A stretch of 64,000 nt of DNA from Posidonia oceanica (taxonomy: Eukaryota; Streptophyta; Magnoliopsida; Alismatales; Posidoniaceae): the NCBI GenBank assembly GCA_037176725.1, contig JAZBRS010000049.1:39672001-39736000 (forward strand), given 5' to 3'. The position numbers and the translations under genes are program-made. The notes below the pieces were generated by a model. The model was not told the DNA's origin and did no database searches. It saw only the letters and a program-made list of their open reading frames with translations. The number at the start of each line of letters is the position of its first letter. Position 1 is the first letter of the stretch. Positions 1-9,615 of this stretch are shown here, piece by piece.

Positions 1-118
1 AAAAGAAGTTTAGGTTTTGGGTTTGGTTTGAAAAGGAGTTTAGGTTTGAGATGGATTTAGGATTTTGAAGCCACCAGAGAGATCCACTAATTCAGCCTGT
101 CAAAATAGGGTGTCAACA
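1..118 (-). repeat. T1 3' LTR, first 118 bp only
   Basis: On the minus strand the LTR begins TGTTGACACC at base 118 and runs leftwards out of the window. It matches 26348-26465, the start of the 5' LTR of the same element, at 114 of 118 positions. It is preceded on the minus strand by a polypurine tract, which identifies it as the 3' copy. Confidence 0.93.
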
Positions 119-133
119 GATGCCCCTCCCTGA
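119..133 (-). other. Polypurine tract of T1
   Basis: The minus strand reads CAGGGAGGGGCATC immediately before the LTR start TGTTGACACC. A purine run at this place is the plus-strand DNA priming site of LTR retrotransposons. Nearly the same sequence precedes the 3' LTRs of T5 (52036-52050) and E3 (38884-38896). Confidence 0.85.
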
Positions 134-640
134 GCGAGGTCATGGGGATCGAGGCCGCTGCTCAGGGTCGACAAGACGCCCCATTTGACCGGAGAGCCAA
201 ATGCTTTTGGCGCGAGCCACTTATTCGACGGATGCACCGAAAATCGTGACCCAACTCCGAGATGCTAGATGTAGATGTAGATGCAGATGTTGATGGAATG
301 CAATGCATGTAATGTCTGCTAATGCAATGCAATGCTAATGATGCAATGCAATTAGTCTAGCATGCCATGTTATACAAATGAAGTGTAGAGTTGATGCAAC
401 AGGATGCTAAAAGAGAAACAGTGATGCAACGCGAAAGTTTGGCGGCTAGTCCAAACTTGCGCAACAAAGAGGGAAAGAAAAGGGGCAGCCTGTCCCCTCC
501 CGGGGGAGCAAACAAGCAAGGCAGTTGGAGCCGCGCAGAAGGGGCAACCGCAACAAAAGAAGCGCGAAGGGAGAGGGGCATCCTCTCCTACCGCGGGGAG
601 ATGTGGGGCTTTGTCTTCCTGGAACAAAGTCACGCGAAGG
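134..640 (-). other. T1 3' noncoding region, LTR-proximal part
   Basis: No credible coding frame. The first 60 bp match the same position in T5 (52052 onward: gcgaggtc...gaggccgctgct). Bases 270-360 are a loose repeat of atgcaatgc. The rest is unstructured to my reading. The frames that are open here run across simple repeats. Confidence 0.6.
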
Positions 641-1545
641 GAGTGATAAGATATCGGACTTATCGGCCGGGGGGTGATAGTTTACGGTCCTATCAACCGG
701 AAGCGATAATTTACGGTCCTATCAACCGAAAGCGATAGTTACTAGATATTAGCCGGAAAACATGATTGCGCAAGATAGTTTTGGATATCAGCTGGAGAGC
801 GATAGTTTACGGGCCTATCAATTGGAAGCGATAGTTTACGGTCCTATCAACCGGAAGCGATAGTTTACGGTCTTATCAACCGGAAGTGATAGTTTACGGT
901 CCTATCAACCGGAAGCGCAATCATGAGTGATAGTTACTGGATATCAGCCGGAAAACACAAATGCCTGCGATAGTTTTGGATATCGGCCAGAGAGCGATAG
1001 TTTACGGTCCTATCAACCGGAAGCGATAGTTTACAGTCTTATCAACTGGAAAGGGGCATTTGCGAGTGATAGTTACTGGATATCAGCCGGAAAACACAAC
1101 TGCAGATGATAGTTTTGGATATCAGCCGAAGAGCGATAGTTTACGGTCCTATCAACCGGAAGCAATAGTTTACGGTCCTATCAACCGGAAAGGTGCAGTT
1201 GTGAGTGATAGTTACTGGATATCAGCCGAAAGAGTGATGAGTTTCAGATCATCAGCCGAAGAGGAAAGAATTGATAAGATGTCGGACTTATCAGCCAGGG
1301 AGTGATGATTAACGCTCATCAACCGGAAGCGATAGTTTACGGTCCTATCAACCGGAAGCGATGTTTAACGGCCATTAGCCAGAAAGGTGATCCTTAACGG
1401 CCACCAGCCGGAAAGGTGATGTTTAACGGCCATCAGCCGGAAAGGTGATGCTTAATGGCCATCAGCCGGAAAGGTGATGTTTAACGGCCATCAGCCGGAA
1501 AGGTGATTGAGTGATAAGATTACAGACTTATCAGCCAGGAAGATT
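641..1545 (-). repeat. Array of short GAT...ATC hairpin modules in the T1 3' region
   Basis: About 25 units of roughly 25-40 bp. Each holds an inverted repeat of 4-6 bp with an 8-9 base loop, usually followed by ACCGGAA or GCCGGAA. Examples with positions: GATAAG/CTTATC at 645-664 and 1273-1292, GATAG/CTATC at 676-694, GATA/TATC at 929-945, GATGA/TCATC at 1236-1253, GATG/CATC at 1304-1320 and 1418-1434. The arms change together while the pairing stays. Many loops share the core TTTACGGTC or TTTAACGGC. A second possible stem, CGGY with RCCG, overlaps the first. The array lies between the 3' ORF and the polypurine tract. Confidence 0.85.
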
Positions 1546-2022
1546 GGAGCCTGTGACATCTAGGTATATCGACGGGGAGCGATAGGGCATGATACCACAG
1601 GACATCTAAAAAAGATGCCCCTGGTATCAAGATGATACCAGGGGACAGCCGAAGCGCCTCTGGCATCGAAAAGAGAAGGATAGACAAAACTGACGTGTTT
1701 GTCAAACGAGTACTTTGGGGTACCACCCCGGCGGAGACTCGACTGGGTGCCTGATGGCTTGACTTGACGGCGTGGGTCTGCAGACATTCTGGCTTCTGGA
1801 TTGATTGCTAAGGACATTCCTGCATCATGTTGGCAGCAAGTCTGGCCAGGGGCCTCAAGATTTGATTGGCAAGAATTATGAAATGCATTAAGCAGTCTTG
1901 AAGTGCAAGCAGACAGTACAAAACACTTTTGCATTGATAGAACTGTTGATTACACGCCTGTGGCAGGCCAAAAGATACAGCATAACTTGAAAGGAAACTA
2001 AATTGGCAGCTGCATAAGTGCT
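1546..2022 (-). other. T1 3' noncoding region next to the 3' ORF
   Basis: Noncoding. A perfect 8-bp hairpin, CTGGTATC/GATACCAG with a 5-base loop, lies at 1621-1641. The sequence from about 1621 to 1760 aligns with T2 at 26466-26600, so this stretch belongs to the element family and not to an unrelated insertion. Confidence 0.6.
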
Positions 2023-3174
2023 CTAGCTGGTCCGGGCCTTCTTTGATTTCCCGGAGTCAGGGAACAGGGGGCCGCCTGGCGGGATTTCATTGATGGGCCA
2101 AAGGTCTTGCACCTCGGTCATGTACTCAGGGGTGCATCCTATGCCTCTCGCAGCTGCGATGTCTGTTGTACTGAGGGGATATGTTTGAAGGAGCTTAGGC
2201 GCTGTGCTGTCAACGAAGGCACCCTGCCGGAAGCTGAACTGGCGCATGGCCCTGATAGGGTGGTATTCCACACCCGTAGTGAATCCTGGTAGCACAATCA
2301 GCCGCATGTCGCGTGTGCTGAAGAAGATGGTGAATGGTTCAGCCATGGAGGGGATGATACGCCAGGTTACTGCGTCATCCGTCAGCTCTGATAGCTTCTC
2401 GTATTCTTCTTTGACACTCTTGACTGTCTTGGCATGGCCGCTGTTGCAGTAGGCTTCAAAAGCATGCACCTGGGGGCGCAGAAGGTCCATCTCTAAGTGC
2501 ACGGCTAGCCAGACCTGTATAAGTGCTCCGTGGCCATGAAAGTGGCGACAGCGATGTGAGATGCAGTCCAACCCGCGGTATGTTTCTGCCAAAACAACCG
2601 GTGCCAGGTCTATCTGCCGGGTCACCACAGCAAGTGCTATCTCTGCGATCTCAATGGCCACTGTTAGTCGACCATGAGTGAAGACCAGCTCGCCTAGGAA
2701 ACGAGTGACAAATCCTTGGAGCCACAGCTCGTCTCCGAGTTCAGCACGCTTTTCCACAGTATCATCAAAGTATGCTAGGCGAAGTAGGGGCATGGGCCCG
2801 CTGGTACAGATCAGTCTTTGCTGGCAACTTCGAGTAGAGAGCCCAGTCTGCTGGCTCAGGACCGCAATGTATCCATCACGCCTCATGAAGATAGGCGGTC
2901 CCATGATCTTGGAGAAGCCACAGATCCGGCGCACTTCTTCCAGTGTGGGTGTCTGTTCAGTTCTACCAAAGTGGAAGACATGATGCGCCAGTTTCCAGAA
3001 CCTTGCAGTGGCGCACAGAAGATGGCAGCTCACTTCTACATCAGCGGCCTTCAGCAGTTTGGTTGGAATGCCCCATAAGCGCAGCTTTTTGCAGTCATCT
3101 TTGGTAAGCTTGCCGATCCACTCTCGCAGGGTCTCAGAGCAGTACACCGGGGTCACTAGGGTAGGGAAACCCAT
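2023..3174 (-). CDS. 3' ORF of T1, plant-mobile-domain/DUF7745-like protein (383 aa)
   Basis: The ORF is intact from ATG at 3174 to TAG at 2023, on the same strand as pol and downstream of integrase, where retroviruses carry env. Residues about 45-95 hold the most recognisable part: HLLCATARFWKLAHHVFHF followed by TPTLEEV. The pattern of W, H.F.F and TPTLEE is what I know from plant mobile domain / DUF7745 proteins, which are common in plant genomes and in retrotransposons. I see no signal peptide, no convincing membrane segment and no protease site, so it does not look like an envelope glycoprotein. The C-terminus is basic (GKSKKARTS). T2 carries a broken homolog at 26965-27222 plus 43286-44237, ending in the same KKARTS. 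Function unknown. It is intact although gag and pol of T1 are not. The family name rests on motif memory only. Confidence 0.75.
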   Translation of the reverse strand: MGFPTLVTPVYCSETLREWIGKLTKDDCKKLRLWGIPTKLLKAADVEVSCHLLCATARFWKLAHHVFHFGRTEQTPTLEEVRRICGFSKIMGPPIFMRRDGYIAVLSQQTGLSTRSCQQRLICTSGPMPLLRLAYFDDTVEKRAELGDELWLQGFVTRFLGELVFTHGRLTVAIEIAEIALAVVTRQIDLAPVVLAETYRGLDCISHRCRHFHGHGALIQVWLAVHLEMDLLRPQVHAFEAYCNSGHAKTVKSVKEEYEKLSELTDDAVTWRIIPSMAEPFTIFFSTRDMRLIVLPGFTTGVEYHPIRAMRQFSFRQGAFVDSTAPKLLQTYPLSTTDIAAARGIGCTPEYMTEVQDLWPINEIPPGGPLFPDSGKSKKARTS

Positions 3175-3224
3175 TACGCAGACCGCAGAATGTAGGCAGA
3201 TGGCTGTTGCAAAATCTTCAGGTA

Positions 3225-3226
3225 CC
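3225..3226 (-). other. Predicted 3' splice site before the T1 3' ORF
   Basis: The minus strand reads TTGCTAACAG|GTACCTGAAG. The frame is closed by TAA just upstream of the junction, then open into the 3' ORF (VPEDF...). T2 has TTGATTACAG|GTACCCGAAG at the equivalent place (44237-44238). TGCTAAC fits a plant branch-point sequence. Inferred from sequence only. Confidence 0.5.
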
Positions 3227-4557
3227 TGTTAGCAAGACTGTAGATTATCAGATTTCATACAGGCACATAATCACTGACTGAAAGCAGATTCTGAAGCTGG
3301 TAAAGCAGTTCAACATATTCAACAGTAAACATTTAGAACATAGCAAATAAACACGTATAAGTTGGGGGATCCTGTTGGCATGGGGGCCGGGACTGGCAGG
3401 AGTTCTGGACCAGTGCAGCTCGATGATGCCAACGCGTGCTGAGTAGGAGTACTGTCTCAGTGCTAGAGCAAGTTTTGCAAGGCAGAATGATTAGAGGGAG
3501 AGGAGATGATTGGAAATGCAGATGTATGCATGATTTATGATTGGTGTAGTTTGCCCTCAGCATGCGGAGTACTCTGGTGCCTGCTGCGTAGGAAGGGAGC
3601 GGTCCCTGACTCACTGGACTCTACTCAGACTCCTAACTTGATGTTGGCACTCTAGGAAAGGGTGTTGGTGATCTTTGGTGGTGGTGTAGAGAGGACAGGC
3701 TCCATGCCAAACTCTCATGGACTTACACCTACTCTTATCCTTTTTTTTTTTGTCTCTCTTGCTTCTATATAGGTGTGCAGGGCTCTCCCCGTTCCTGCCT
3801 TGGAGACAAGGAGGACCTGGCATGAATTTTCACTCTTCTCTGGGGTAGGTAAAAGGTGCGGGATTACTCTGCTTGCCTTCATTTTTGGAGTTGACTTATG
3901 TTTTCTCTTTTTTTTTCTTTTCTATCATTCTCTTTTTTTTCTATCATTCTTTTTCTTCTTGTTGTTTTTCTTTCTCTTTCTTCTTTTCTTCTTTTCTCTT
4001 TTTTTTTTTTTAGGCTTGCAGGTCTCCGCTATCCCTACCCTAGAGGAAATGGGTGCCTGGCTTCTGAGATATGGGGGCTAGTATCTTCGGGTGTGAACTT
4101 TGACTTTCTCTTTCTTTCTTTTCTTGTGCATCCAGGCATAGACAAGTGTTCCTTTCTGGCTAACGCCTAGCATTCTTCTAGGAGTGTAAGTCCTTAGGTG
4201 TTTGGGCATTTCGCCCATGCTCACTGAGTGGTGGCTCCCTCACTAGCTAAGACATCTAAGTAGTGTCAGGTGAGGTCGGGAGACTCCTTCTAGAGCAGGC
4301 AAGCACTTCCGATTTTCACCGGGCAATAGGCGATGCATGATTTAAGAGGATGACGATGATGATTATAAAAAGGGTAAAGGGCGGAACGTACGGGAATGCA
4401 GTCATAAAAATGCAGAAGATAGGGCAAAGCGATGCATGAAGATGTACAGGGGTGAAGATGGGGGAGATAGGACGAAAAGAGGAACGGAAGCATGTAAGGG
4501 ATGGGAGTACAAGAGGTGGGATGGAGAAGAAGGATCTGCAATGGTTGCTCCAGGCTA
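3227..4557 (-). other. T1 spacer between pol and the 3' ORF
   Basis: No coding frame that I believe. It includes a strongly T/C-rich plus strand at 3898-4016 (A/G-rich on the element strand). Parts align with the T2 spacer, for example agagcaggcaagca at 4294 and near 45460. If the splice site at 3225/3226 is used, this would be the end of an intron. Confidence 0.55.
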
Positions 4558-5720
4558 TTAATAGTACTTCTTGAGGTAACACAAGTTGACCGGCTCGGAC
4601 TGCTCAACCTGGTCCATGTCCTCAAGAGTTACAGCGCCACCCGAGAAGATCTATTTTACCACAAAGGGGCCATGCCAGTTAGGTCGGAATTTGCCTCGAC
4701 CGTCGGGTAAATGGATGGCGCGCAGAACGAGATCTCCTGGCTGGAAGCTTCTGGGCTGCACTTTCTTCAAGAACGCTCTAGCCATCTGCTTCTGCTAACA
4801 GTGAGCATTGTGCATAGCTTGTAGTCTGTGCTCATCAATCAAATTCAGTTGGACGCAGCGGTCTTCGACCCATTCTGCCTCTTCCAACTCAGCTTCTCGT
4901 AGGATCCGCAGTGAGGGGATCTCTACTTTGACAGGTAACACCGCCTCCATGCCGTACACCAGAGAGTACGCGGTGGCTCCCGTTGAGGTCCGGATTGATG
5001 TCCTGTACGCCCAGAGCATGTACGGGAGTTTGTCATGCCATTCCTAATGGGTTTCTACCATCTTCTTCATGATTTTGACAATATTTTTGTTAGCAGACTC
5101 CACTGCTCCGTTCATCTGTGGCCGATAAGGTGAGGACCTATGATGCTTGATCTTGAGACTCTGCAGGTACTCCTCAGTTCTTTAGGTAATGAAGTTTGTG
5201 CCATTATCAAAGGTGATGGAGTGCAGGACCCCATATCGGGCAACGATATTATTCCTGATAAACTTTTCTGTAGCCACAGCGGTGACTGTCTTATAAGAGG
5301 CTGCTTCCACCCACTTGGTAAAGTAGTCAATCGCTCCGATGATGAAGCAATGACCGTTCGCAGCAGTAGGGTGTATTGCGCCAATGACATCGATCCCCCA
5401 GGTGGAGAAAGGCCATGGCGAAGACATGTTATGCAGTTGTTGTAGGGGGGCCCTGATGAAGTTACCATGGATCTGGCAGTTGTGGCATTTACGTACAAAC
5501 CGGCAGCAGTCCGCTTCCGTGGTCTGCCAGAAATAGCCTTGGAGCATGATCGTCTTGGCTAGGAGGACGCCATTCATGTGCGGGCCACAGGTCCCTGCAT
5601 GCACTCGAAGCATTAGCATGTCAGCCTCTGACTTGTTCAGGCAGCGTAATAGCATCTGATTATATGATCTTCTGTATAGCTGCTCGGCCCCTAACACATA
5701 CTTCGACGCCAGATGCGCCA
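4558..5720 (-). pseudogene. T1 integrase, degraded
   Basis: Integrase inserts the cDNA into host chromatin. In order, on the minus strand: a zinc-binding module ending CHNCQIHG (about 5480-5600); the catalytic core with WGIDVIG (first Asp) and TFDNGTNF (second Asp), then NGAVESANK (the Glu, near 5100); and a C-terminal part with KFRPNWHGPFVVK, the GPF/Y-type module. Pol ends at KKYY followed by TAA at 4558-4560. In-frame stops lie near 5182, 5045, 4797 and 4650. The stop near 5045 follows KMVETH and the one near 4797 follows AHC. All three acidic catalytic residues are visible, but the frame is not continuous, so no active protein is expected. T2 has the matching copy at 45634-46745. Confidence 0.9.
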
Positions 5721-6315
5721 AACTTCTCTTATCTGCTGCTGTGGTGCCAGGCGGATGGCTGCCGGACTCCAGGAAAACTTTAATGTCATGATACCACGGT
5801 CGCTCCTCTGCTGAATCTGCCTCCTCTATGTTCATGCAATGCGCGGGCTGCTCTATGCGGGTAACTAACACATCTACTGCACTGTCTTCAGGTATACTGA
5901 GCCAAGATGCTAGGGTTGTTAGTGCGTCTGCATACGCGTTCTTTGCTTTGTTCATGTATGTGAAGCAGATGCTCCCAAATTCTTCTATTAGCTTCAGCAG
6001 GTGTTCATGATATGGCACAAATTTTGGATCTTTTGTCTTCCAATCGCCATTCACTTGAGAGATCACCAACATGGCATCGCCGTGCACATGTAGCTTCTGC
6101 GCCTTATGTTCGAGGGCGACTTTCAATCCCAGGATGCATGCTTCATATTCCGCTTCATTGTTTGTGCATGTGAAAGTCAACTTCCTCACAAAAGGAATCA
6201 TTTGTCCGTGAGGCGTGATCAGCACTGCGCCTACACCTCAGCCCTTCTTGTTGACAGCGCCATCAAAGTACAGCTGCCATTGCTCTTGGTCCTCAGGGTC
6301 TTTCTCCTCAGAGTC
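5721..6315 (-). pseudogene. T1 archaeal-type RNase H (second RNase H)
   Basis: This extra RNase H degrades RNA in RNA:DNA hybrids and is the diagnostic domain of the Tat lineage. The minus strand encodes YFDGAVNKKG (first Asp), then a TGA, then GVGAVLITPHG, NNEAEYEACILGLKVAL (Glu), HGDAMLVISQVNG (Asp) and AYADALTTLA (last Asp). The D-E-D-D set is therefore present. The only stop I see inside the domain is the TGA near 6226, which stands where an Arg or Gly codon is likely. It runs directly into the integrase N-terminus. Confidence 0.88.
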
Positions 6316-6354
6316 CTCCATTGCAAAGAGAATGTCCTCGTCAGGGAACTACGT

Positions 6355-6750
6355 CTAGAGTGGTTGGTATTCAGGCAGAGGGAAATCAGCAAGGTGATCT
6401 GCCATGGCTTGGCCCTTCATGGATTTCTGTGTGACGAAGGTGACGTCGTACTGAGATAACAACACCTGCCACTTGACACATCTGCCCACCATAGCCGGCT
6501 TCTGATAGAGGAACTTGATAGGATCATGCCGGCACAAGAGCTGAACTGGGTATGCCATCATATAATACCTTAGTTTCTGTGCAGCCCAGACAAGGGATAA
6601 GCCCGTCTTCTCTATTGTGTTGTAGCTAGCCTCGCATTCATTAAACTTCTTGCTTAGGTAATAAATGGCACGTTCCTTCCTACCAGATTCGTCATGTTGG
6701 CCCAAGATGGCGCCCATGGAATGCTGCATGGTAGAAAGGTAGAGAAGCAA
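6355..6750 (-). pseudogene. T1 Gypsy-type RNase H
   Basis: A 131-codon frame with LYLSTMQHSMGAILGQ, then ERAIYYLSKKFNECEASYNTIEKTGLSLVWAAQKLRYY and QAMADHLADFP. In active Gypsy RNase H the first strand carries a catalytic Asp (DAS...); here the equivalent residue is Ser. Loss of this residue in the first RNase H is usual for Tat elements, whose archaeal-type domain is thought to have taken over the activity. The frame ends in a stop near 6355, before the archaeal-type domain. Confidence 0.88.
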
Positions 6751-7068
6751 AGGTCTCCCCGGCGTGGGAGGAACCAGGACAGGAGGTTTGATCAGAAGCT
6801 GCTTGATTTTATCAAATGCAGCCTAGCACTCATCGCTCCAGTCGATTTGTGCATTCTTCTTCAGGAGCTTGAATATGGATTCGTAGATGGGCATAAGCTA
6901 TGCAATGAAGCGACTGATATACTGTAAATGCACAAGTAGGCCTCGGACCTGCTTTTCAGTCCTAGGGGGTGGCATGTCCACGATGGCTTTTGCTTTCATC
7001 AGGTCCACTTCAATCCCCCTCTGGCTAACAATGTAGCCTGGAAGTTTGCCAGATGATACCCCAAACAC
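6751..7068 (-). pseudogene. T1 RT-RNase H connection
   Basis: The minus strand continues the RT thumb and connection: GKLPGYIVSQRGIEVD, QVRGLLVHLQYISRFIA, then AAFDKIKQLLIKPPVLVPP. Three in-frame stops interrupt it, next to NPSK (TGA), RFIA (TAG) and DEC (TAG). The two TAG codons stand where related elements have Gln. It joins the RT and RNase H frames without a frameshift. Confidence 0.82.
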
Positions 7069-8400
7069 TCATTTACTGGGGTTAAGCCTCAGTTTGTATT
7101 TCCTCAAGCAGTCAAAGTGCTTCTTCATGCAGGTAAAGTGATCCTCAGGCTCTTTGGTTTTGGTAATCATGTCGTCTACATAGACCTCCACTTCTTGGTG
7201 CATGAGGTCGTGGAAATGTGTAGTCATGGCCCTTTGATAGGTCGCACCAGCATTCTTCAGCCCAAACGGCAAAACTTGATAGCAGAAGACCCCCCAGGGG
7301 GTGATGAATGAAGTCTTTTCCATGTCTTCTTCTGCAATTTTGATCTGATTATAGCCGGAGAAGCCATCCATAAAGGATAGCATCTTGTGGCCTGCAGTGT
7401 TGTCGACTAGGACGTCAATATGAGGCAATGGGAAATCGTCCTTGGGACTTGCTTTGCTCAGGTCCCTGTAGTCGATACATATCCGGATTCGGCCATCCTT
7501 CTTGGGCACTGGCACAATGTTCACAAGCCACTCAAGGTAAAGAACAACCTTTAGAAAGTTGACACTGAGCTGCTTCATTATCTCTTCTTTGATCATGAGC
7601 AGCCACTGTGGTCGCCATCTTCTTAGCTTTTGCTTTACTAGCTTGGCATCAGGATCCAAGGGCAGGTTATGGACTACTATTTCGACATCAAGGCCAACCA
7701 TGTCTTCATAGCTCCAAGCGAAGACATCGGCGTACTCTTTCAGAAATGCAATGAACTCTGTTCTGGCATGGGGCGATAATAGGGCACTGATGCGAACTTC
7801 TCTAACTTCCTCGACTATGCCGACGTTAACAACCTCTGTCTCCTCTTCGGCATGAAGGTTGGGGCCTTCTGGATCATCGTCATAGGGCCGGAATTCAGGC
7901 GATGGTCCGTCATTCCCATTCTCACCTGCATCGTCTTCTTCTCCGTATGCAACAAGTTCCGAGAGGATCTCCTTTTCAAAGGCAGGGTTTGTTATGTCAA
8001 AGGAGTGTAGATGTTCTGCTTCTTGGCCCTGGTGACGCTTCAGGATGGTCACGCCTACACGAGTGTTTCTGTATCCTCGATGCGCGACCTCTGTCTTGGC
8101 AACTTCCTCTGTCTGCTCTGCCGCTGATGACACTGCTGCTAACTCTGTTTCTGGCACTGCCATTGACTCTGCCACTACTGGCTCTGCTGATTCAGCTGAT
8201 TCTGTCACTGTCTGTACTGCTGATGCCTCCCCCTCCATGCTCCTTCTTGCGGAGGGTATATCAGACTGGTGGCCAATCGGGGTATTGCTGGAGTAAGGCA
8301 TGTGCTGCACCAACAACCTAGACCCGCCTTGTGGCTGCAAAGTGATCAGTTCATCTGGTCTAGTAGGAGCCATTGCCGCCGAGTCTTCTTCAATGACCAT
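7069..8400 (-). pseudogene. T1 reverse transcriptase
   Basis: Copies element RNA into DNA. The 443-codon open frame begins with an acidic, low-complexity lead (about residues 1-200). The RT domain follows: VPVPKKDGRIRICIDYRDL, FMDGFSGYNQI, LPFGLKNAGATYQRAM and the catalytic VYVDDM at about residues 406-411. The SGYNQI and YVDD motifs are typical of Ty3/Gypsy RT. The frame is open to NPSK and then meets TGA, so the thumb is cut off from RNase H. The first codon used here is only the first available start inside a longer polyprotein and is not a real protein start. Confidence 0.93.
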
Positions 8401-9615
8401 GATAGAGGCATGGTCCTTCTACGGGGAGGGGTCCGTAGCCACGGCTTTCTCCTTCTTCATGGCCACCTAATATGCTGCCAGGTCCTCTGTTAGTGACGTG
8501 AGTTGTTCCTGGTACAATAGCTCTAAGTCTCCCATCCACGCATCGACCTGGGCCTCAGCGGCCGCACCTTCCTCCTCATCCAAGGGTGAGTTGACGTAGT
8601 AAGCGCCGGGGGCCTCTAGCTCTGGCCCGGCTGCTAGATGTACCATGGTTCTGGGTGCTTGCTTTTACTGGCCTGCGGGCATGGCAGATTGCGGCGGCCT
8701 GATCATCAGTGATCTAAACAGATTAGTCAGCAGCGCCGCTAATGGGTGCGCTGCCAAAGTCACTATCGCAGTTGGAGGGGAGGCGAAGCTGTTCTTCTGG
8801 GAGACCAATGGCTGGGAGGTTGTGCTGCTCAACAGGGCCTTTGGTTCGGGTTGTGATGGTGACTGCACGGCCTCTGACGCCATGGGGGCCTGCCATGAGA
8901 GTTGATCTTTTGAGGCAAGAGGATGTGTGACTGACTGAGCCAGCGACGTTGCTTGTGATGCGGCTACTGAAATGGGCTGAGTCGCGCTGCTGGTTGAACT
9001 CAGCGATTGACCCACTAGAGAGGGTGACAGTTGTACTGATGCGATTGCGGCCGCAGGTAGATTGGCTAATTGTGCCTGAGCTGGTGTCTTTGACCTCAGA
9101 GCAGTTTGTGCTGGCATCGGTGACGCTGACAAGACTGCAGGAAGATCAGAGACTGTCAAATCTACCAAAGGGTCTGCCAAATCTGTTGCTTTATTATCTG
9201 TGGAGGGAAGGGCCAGACAAACTGACCGAGATGCTGCCGAGCCGAGCTGGATTTCACTGCAGGTCTGGGCTGCCCCTACTGTGCCAGACTACTCCTCATT
9301 CGAGTAGTAGTCCTTAATGCATACCCAGTCTTCTCCCGTCAACGAAGGGCTTTGGCATGGCTCCGACTGCACTATGGCTTGAACTCCGCTTGAACCCAGG
9401 ATACCTGCACTGGTGAAGTTAGCGAGGTCTCGGGGAATGATCAATCTTTGATTCTTCGACTGCGGACACTTACTTTCATCAGCTTGGGGGTCGTATCCAA
9501 GACCCTCATTGTCTCTTCACTCCTCTGCCATGATCGACTCAGTGATTCCCTGGCCGTATCGCCCGAGCGGCGTCCCCTTGAAATAACCCCACCTGTAACA
9601 GACGTTTTCGACCAT
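8401..9615 (-). pseudogene. T1 protease-RT linker with G-patch-like motif
   Basis: Directly after the protease the minus strand encodes MVENVCYRWGYFKG, then TPLGRYGQGITESI, a glycine-spaced pattern like the G-patch seen in many Tat polyproteins, and EGLGYDPQADESKCPQSKNQR. Then comes a long Ala/Ser/Pro/Gln/Thr-rich stretch (about 8665-9180) with no fold that I recognise. T2 has both parts in the same order (50651-50760 and 49150-50117). Ogre elements have an intron between protease and RT, so part of this may be removed from RNA; I cannot show that here. Confidence 0.7.

Noticed and set aside
641..1545. CRISPR-like appearance of the repeat array
   Set aside because: Plant DNA, no unique spacers of even length, and the repeats carry variable paired arms; it lies in the 3' region of a retrotransposon.
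3773..4170. Phe/Leu-rich plus frames suggesting a membrane protein
   Set aside because: Produced by a T/C-rich tract antisense to the element spacer.
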